Shown here: positions 61,683 to 64,000 of the stretch, one piece after another
Layout: every line of letters begins with the position of its first letter
Position numbering within the stretch: position 1 is the first letter of the stretch
Assembly: GCA_014549065.1 (NCBI GenBank)
Contig: JACDOX010000012.1
Span: forward strand, 9,309,413 to 9,373,412
DNA length: 64,000 nucleotides
From: Cardinalis cardinalis
Taxonomy: Eukaryota > Chordata > Aves > Passeriformes > Cardinalidae
Direction of reading: 5' to 3'
The notes under the pieces: generated by a model
What the model saw: only the letters and a program-made list of their open reading frames with translations
Database searches by the model: none
What the model was told of the DNA's origin: nothing
Made by a program: the position numbers and the translations under genes

Positions 61683-64000
61683 TACTTGAGCTATTAATGA
61701 AATTATGATATTTATTCAAGATTTTATTTTTAAAGAGAATGTCTATTGCTATAAAGCTAAGGAGATGACAGAAATAACAAGTACCCCCAAATCCATGCAT
61801 TTGTGCTTCAAAGTGGCTTTCCATGTGTATAAACAGGGGACCTTGACTCAGAATAATGTACAGAGATTAAAACTTTGGTAGCACTGTGCAAGGAAGCCTC
61901 AAGTAATACAAGTAATATAATAATACTAAAAAAAACCCCAGAAACCCAAAAACAAAACTGGGCCAGATGTGGACATGGGTTTTGCCAAATGATTCTATTT
62001 TCTATTAAGTTTTAGAATGGACTCTGGAACACTTTTGGTCATGAACCCATGATCATTTTCCTAAACAATAGCTAGTTACAACATNGCAGTTTGCAGGGCC
62101 CAAGAATTTTTCTCAAAGAAAAGATTTATTGTGGCCACAGTTCTGGCTCATAAAAGTATGAACATGGCCAGAACTATGACAGTTTGTCTGAGAGAAAAAA
62201 TAGGTGTAAGCAGCATAAGCATAGGTGTTATGATAGTATTGNTTGCCTCTTATTTCCTTACATCGCCCCATATATCTTGGTTCTCTTTTGTCCTTAAAAC
62301 ATCATGGTTAAAACAACTGTATTTTTCTAAAATGTCATCTTTGGGATATCTGNCAACAAAAGCTTGACTTTAAATTTGAAAGGTGTTTCTCATAATAGGT
62401 TAGGAGCAAGATATAATTTTGCTAGTGATACAAGATCTCNTCTAGGTCTGCAGGCTGATCATCCAAAACCTTTTTAATAGAGTAAACACAAACAAACAGT
62501 AAACACACATTTACAGTAAATATGCATTATTGTGTTTAGGAAGACATTTGAAATACTCTACTACCAACTAAAACAATTTCATGAGCAATAGCTTCAAAGG
62601 CAGATGTCACAAGGTCTGTTTTAAAATATTTCAAGTCATCTTTCAAAAAGTGAAGCTGGAAAATTAATAGATACCTGTTAGATATTTAACTGTAATTTTT
62701 ATAAAAACACCCTCTACAAAGCAATTGTATATAGTGCACATATGGGTGTGGANGTAATTTTTTTATTTTAAAGGTGCTTTTAAGAGAAGCATCATCACTT
62801 TGTAAACTTTAATGGCTTCCAAATGTCCCATCAGCATTTTAAAGATAAAATCTAGCAATACTCACGCAACATCACTATATGTGTTCAAATTCATGTTGTC
62901 CATATCAGGAAAATATCTCCTAATAATTCTCTTCTGTTTCACTTTGCTCTTCATTGTAGTGTGGTTTACAATGGAGAGTCTGCAGTGGAATACTCAAACT
63001 GGATTCATTTTGGTTGAAACCAAGCTTGAGAAGGTGTGTCAGTAACACAGCTAATACAATCTGGTCATCCAATCTGTAGGGCCAGACAGGAACCCAACTG
63101 AGGTAAAACTTTCAGAAGTACATTTGATGAGGATTTTGAGGCTTCAACACCAACTGNTTCATGCTTCAGATCCACCCTAGTGCAGTTTGCTGTACTAATC
63201 CAGAAATGACATCTGGATTCTGATCCTAAGAAACTTGAAAATTATGCAGTCATTGCTATTTAGAATACAACCACATACTCCCCAGTAGAAATTTGTGCTT
63301 TCAATAGGCTGAAGATTCAAAAGGAACTGGCTCCATAGCTCAGAGTTAGTCAAAGTCACCAGAAGAAAATTTCTGCGTGGAACAGTGTTGTCCTGTTTCT
63401 GAAGAGCTATCTGGCTGTAGGCTGTACTGTTGTGACATTATTTGAAACTGCNTCTTAGCATTTTCACACTAACAGGACTTTCTTAATGAAAATAGAGCCA
63501 ACTGAAAAAGAGTATGATAATGAGTCTATTCTATTTCAGTGTTTAAAACACATTTTGCAAAATACGGCTTTGGATTCTGGTTTCAGTGAGGATTTTTCCT
63601 CAATTTTTGGGTTATTTTCTTGGTCCAGAATCTAGTACCTTGAATCATATCTACCAGCATTCATCTCAATTAGTCATCATCATCATCTACAGGTGGACAT
63701 TTGCACTAGTACTCTAGGCTCATTCTGCAGTCACTAAGTTATCTCTGAAAGAAGGTTCTTCTCACACCTGAGAGAAAGGGATGGTGTAGCTATTTATCTC
63801 TTTTGNGTACAGCGGAAGCCTGAGCTTACCAGCTATCTGACTAATGGATGCGTAAAATGTCAAGATGAGTCTTGTTCCTTTCTACTGGCTTAAGTGTACT
63901 GATATAAATCACATGTACTTCACATGNTTTTAATATTTCAGTCCTAGAAAGATACAAGATTAACAGGAAAACAAAGATTTATCCTTTCTTTCTTTTCCCT
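61683..64000. other. Intergenic, nothing recognised
   Basis: AT-rich sequence to the right edge. A short tcatcatcatc simple repeat lies near 63674. No gene, RNA or transposon was recognised. Confidence 0.55.

Noticed and set aside
1..64000. CRISPR arrays, bacterial operons, tRNA or rRNA genes
   Set aside because: No regularly spaced direct repeats, cloverleaf structures or ribosomal sequence was seen; the window is vertebrate nuclear DNA.

Overview
The window looks like the nuclear genome of a bird, most likely a songbird. It contains many truncated CR1 LINE copies, several solo LTRs of avian endogenous-retrovirus type, AT-rich intergenic sequence and one intron-bearing vertebrate gene. The family matches come from memory, without a database search. 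Isolated single N positions are scattered throughout, including inside exons.

The only gene I can support is KCNV1 (Kv8.1), an electrically silent voltage-gated potassium channel subunit, on the minus strand near the left end. A CpG island at about 7140-7990 carries its promoter. Coding exon 1 (7093-6612) encodes the N-terminus and the T1 tetramerisation domain. A 1732-bp intron follows, then coding exon 2 (4879-4353), which encodes the linker and membrane segments S1-S4. The splice signals and reading phases fit together exactly (CG|G = Arg, then G|GN = Gly). The last coding part (S5, pore, S6, C-terminus) is not in positions 1-4352 and must lie beyond the left edge, so the gene is partial here because of the window boundary.

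From about 8 kb to 64 kb I see no convincing protein-coding gene. This is the flank 5' of KCNV1; in mammals the same flank is a very large gene-poor interval towards CSMD3. It holds CR1 copies of several ages (8.66, 19.1, 21.7, 25.9, 27.9, 33.9-35.4, 40.2, 46.5, 57.5-58.9 and 61.5 kb) and solo LTRs (14.6, 16.6 and 34.0 kb, with a weaker candidate at 32.8 kb). An unclassified 441-bp insertion with target-site duplication lies at 57.55 kb, a possible MIR-like relic at 16.1 kb, and a few short tandem duplications and perfect hairpins elsewhere.

The most unusual structure is a pair of about 150-bp inverted repeats (33575-33723 and 35836-35986). They enclose a CR1 copy that is itself split by an LTR, and one arm is open for about 80 codons. 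I did not find an evident new gene system. The leads worth following are this inverted repeat, a possible 5' exon and uORF of KCNV1, a cryptic exon at 29.3 kb, and the insertion at 57.55 kb.
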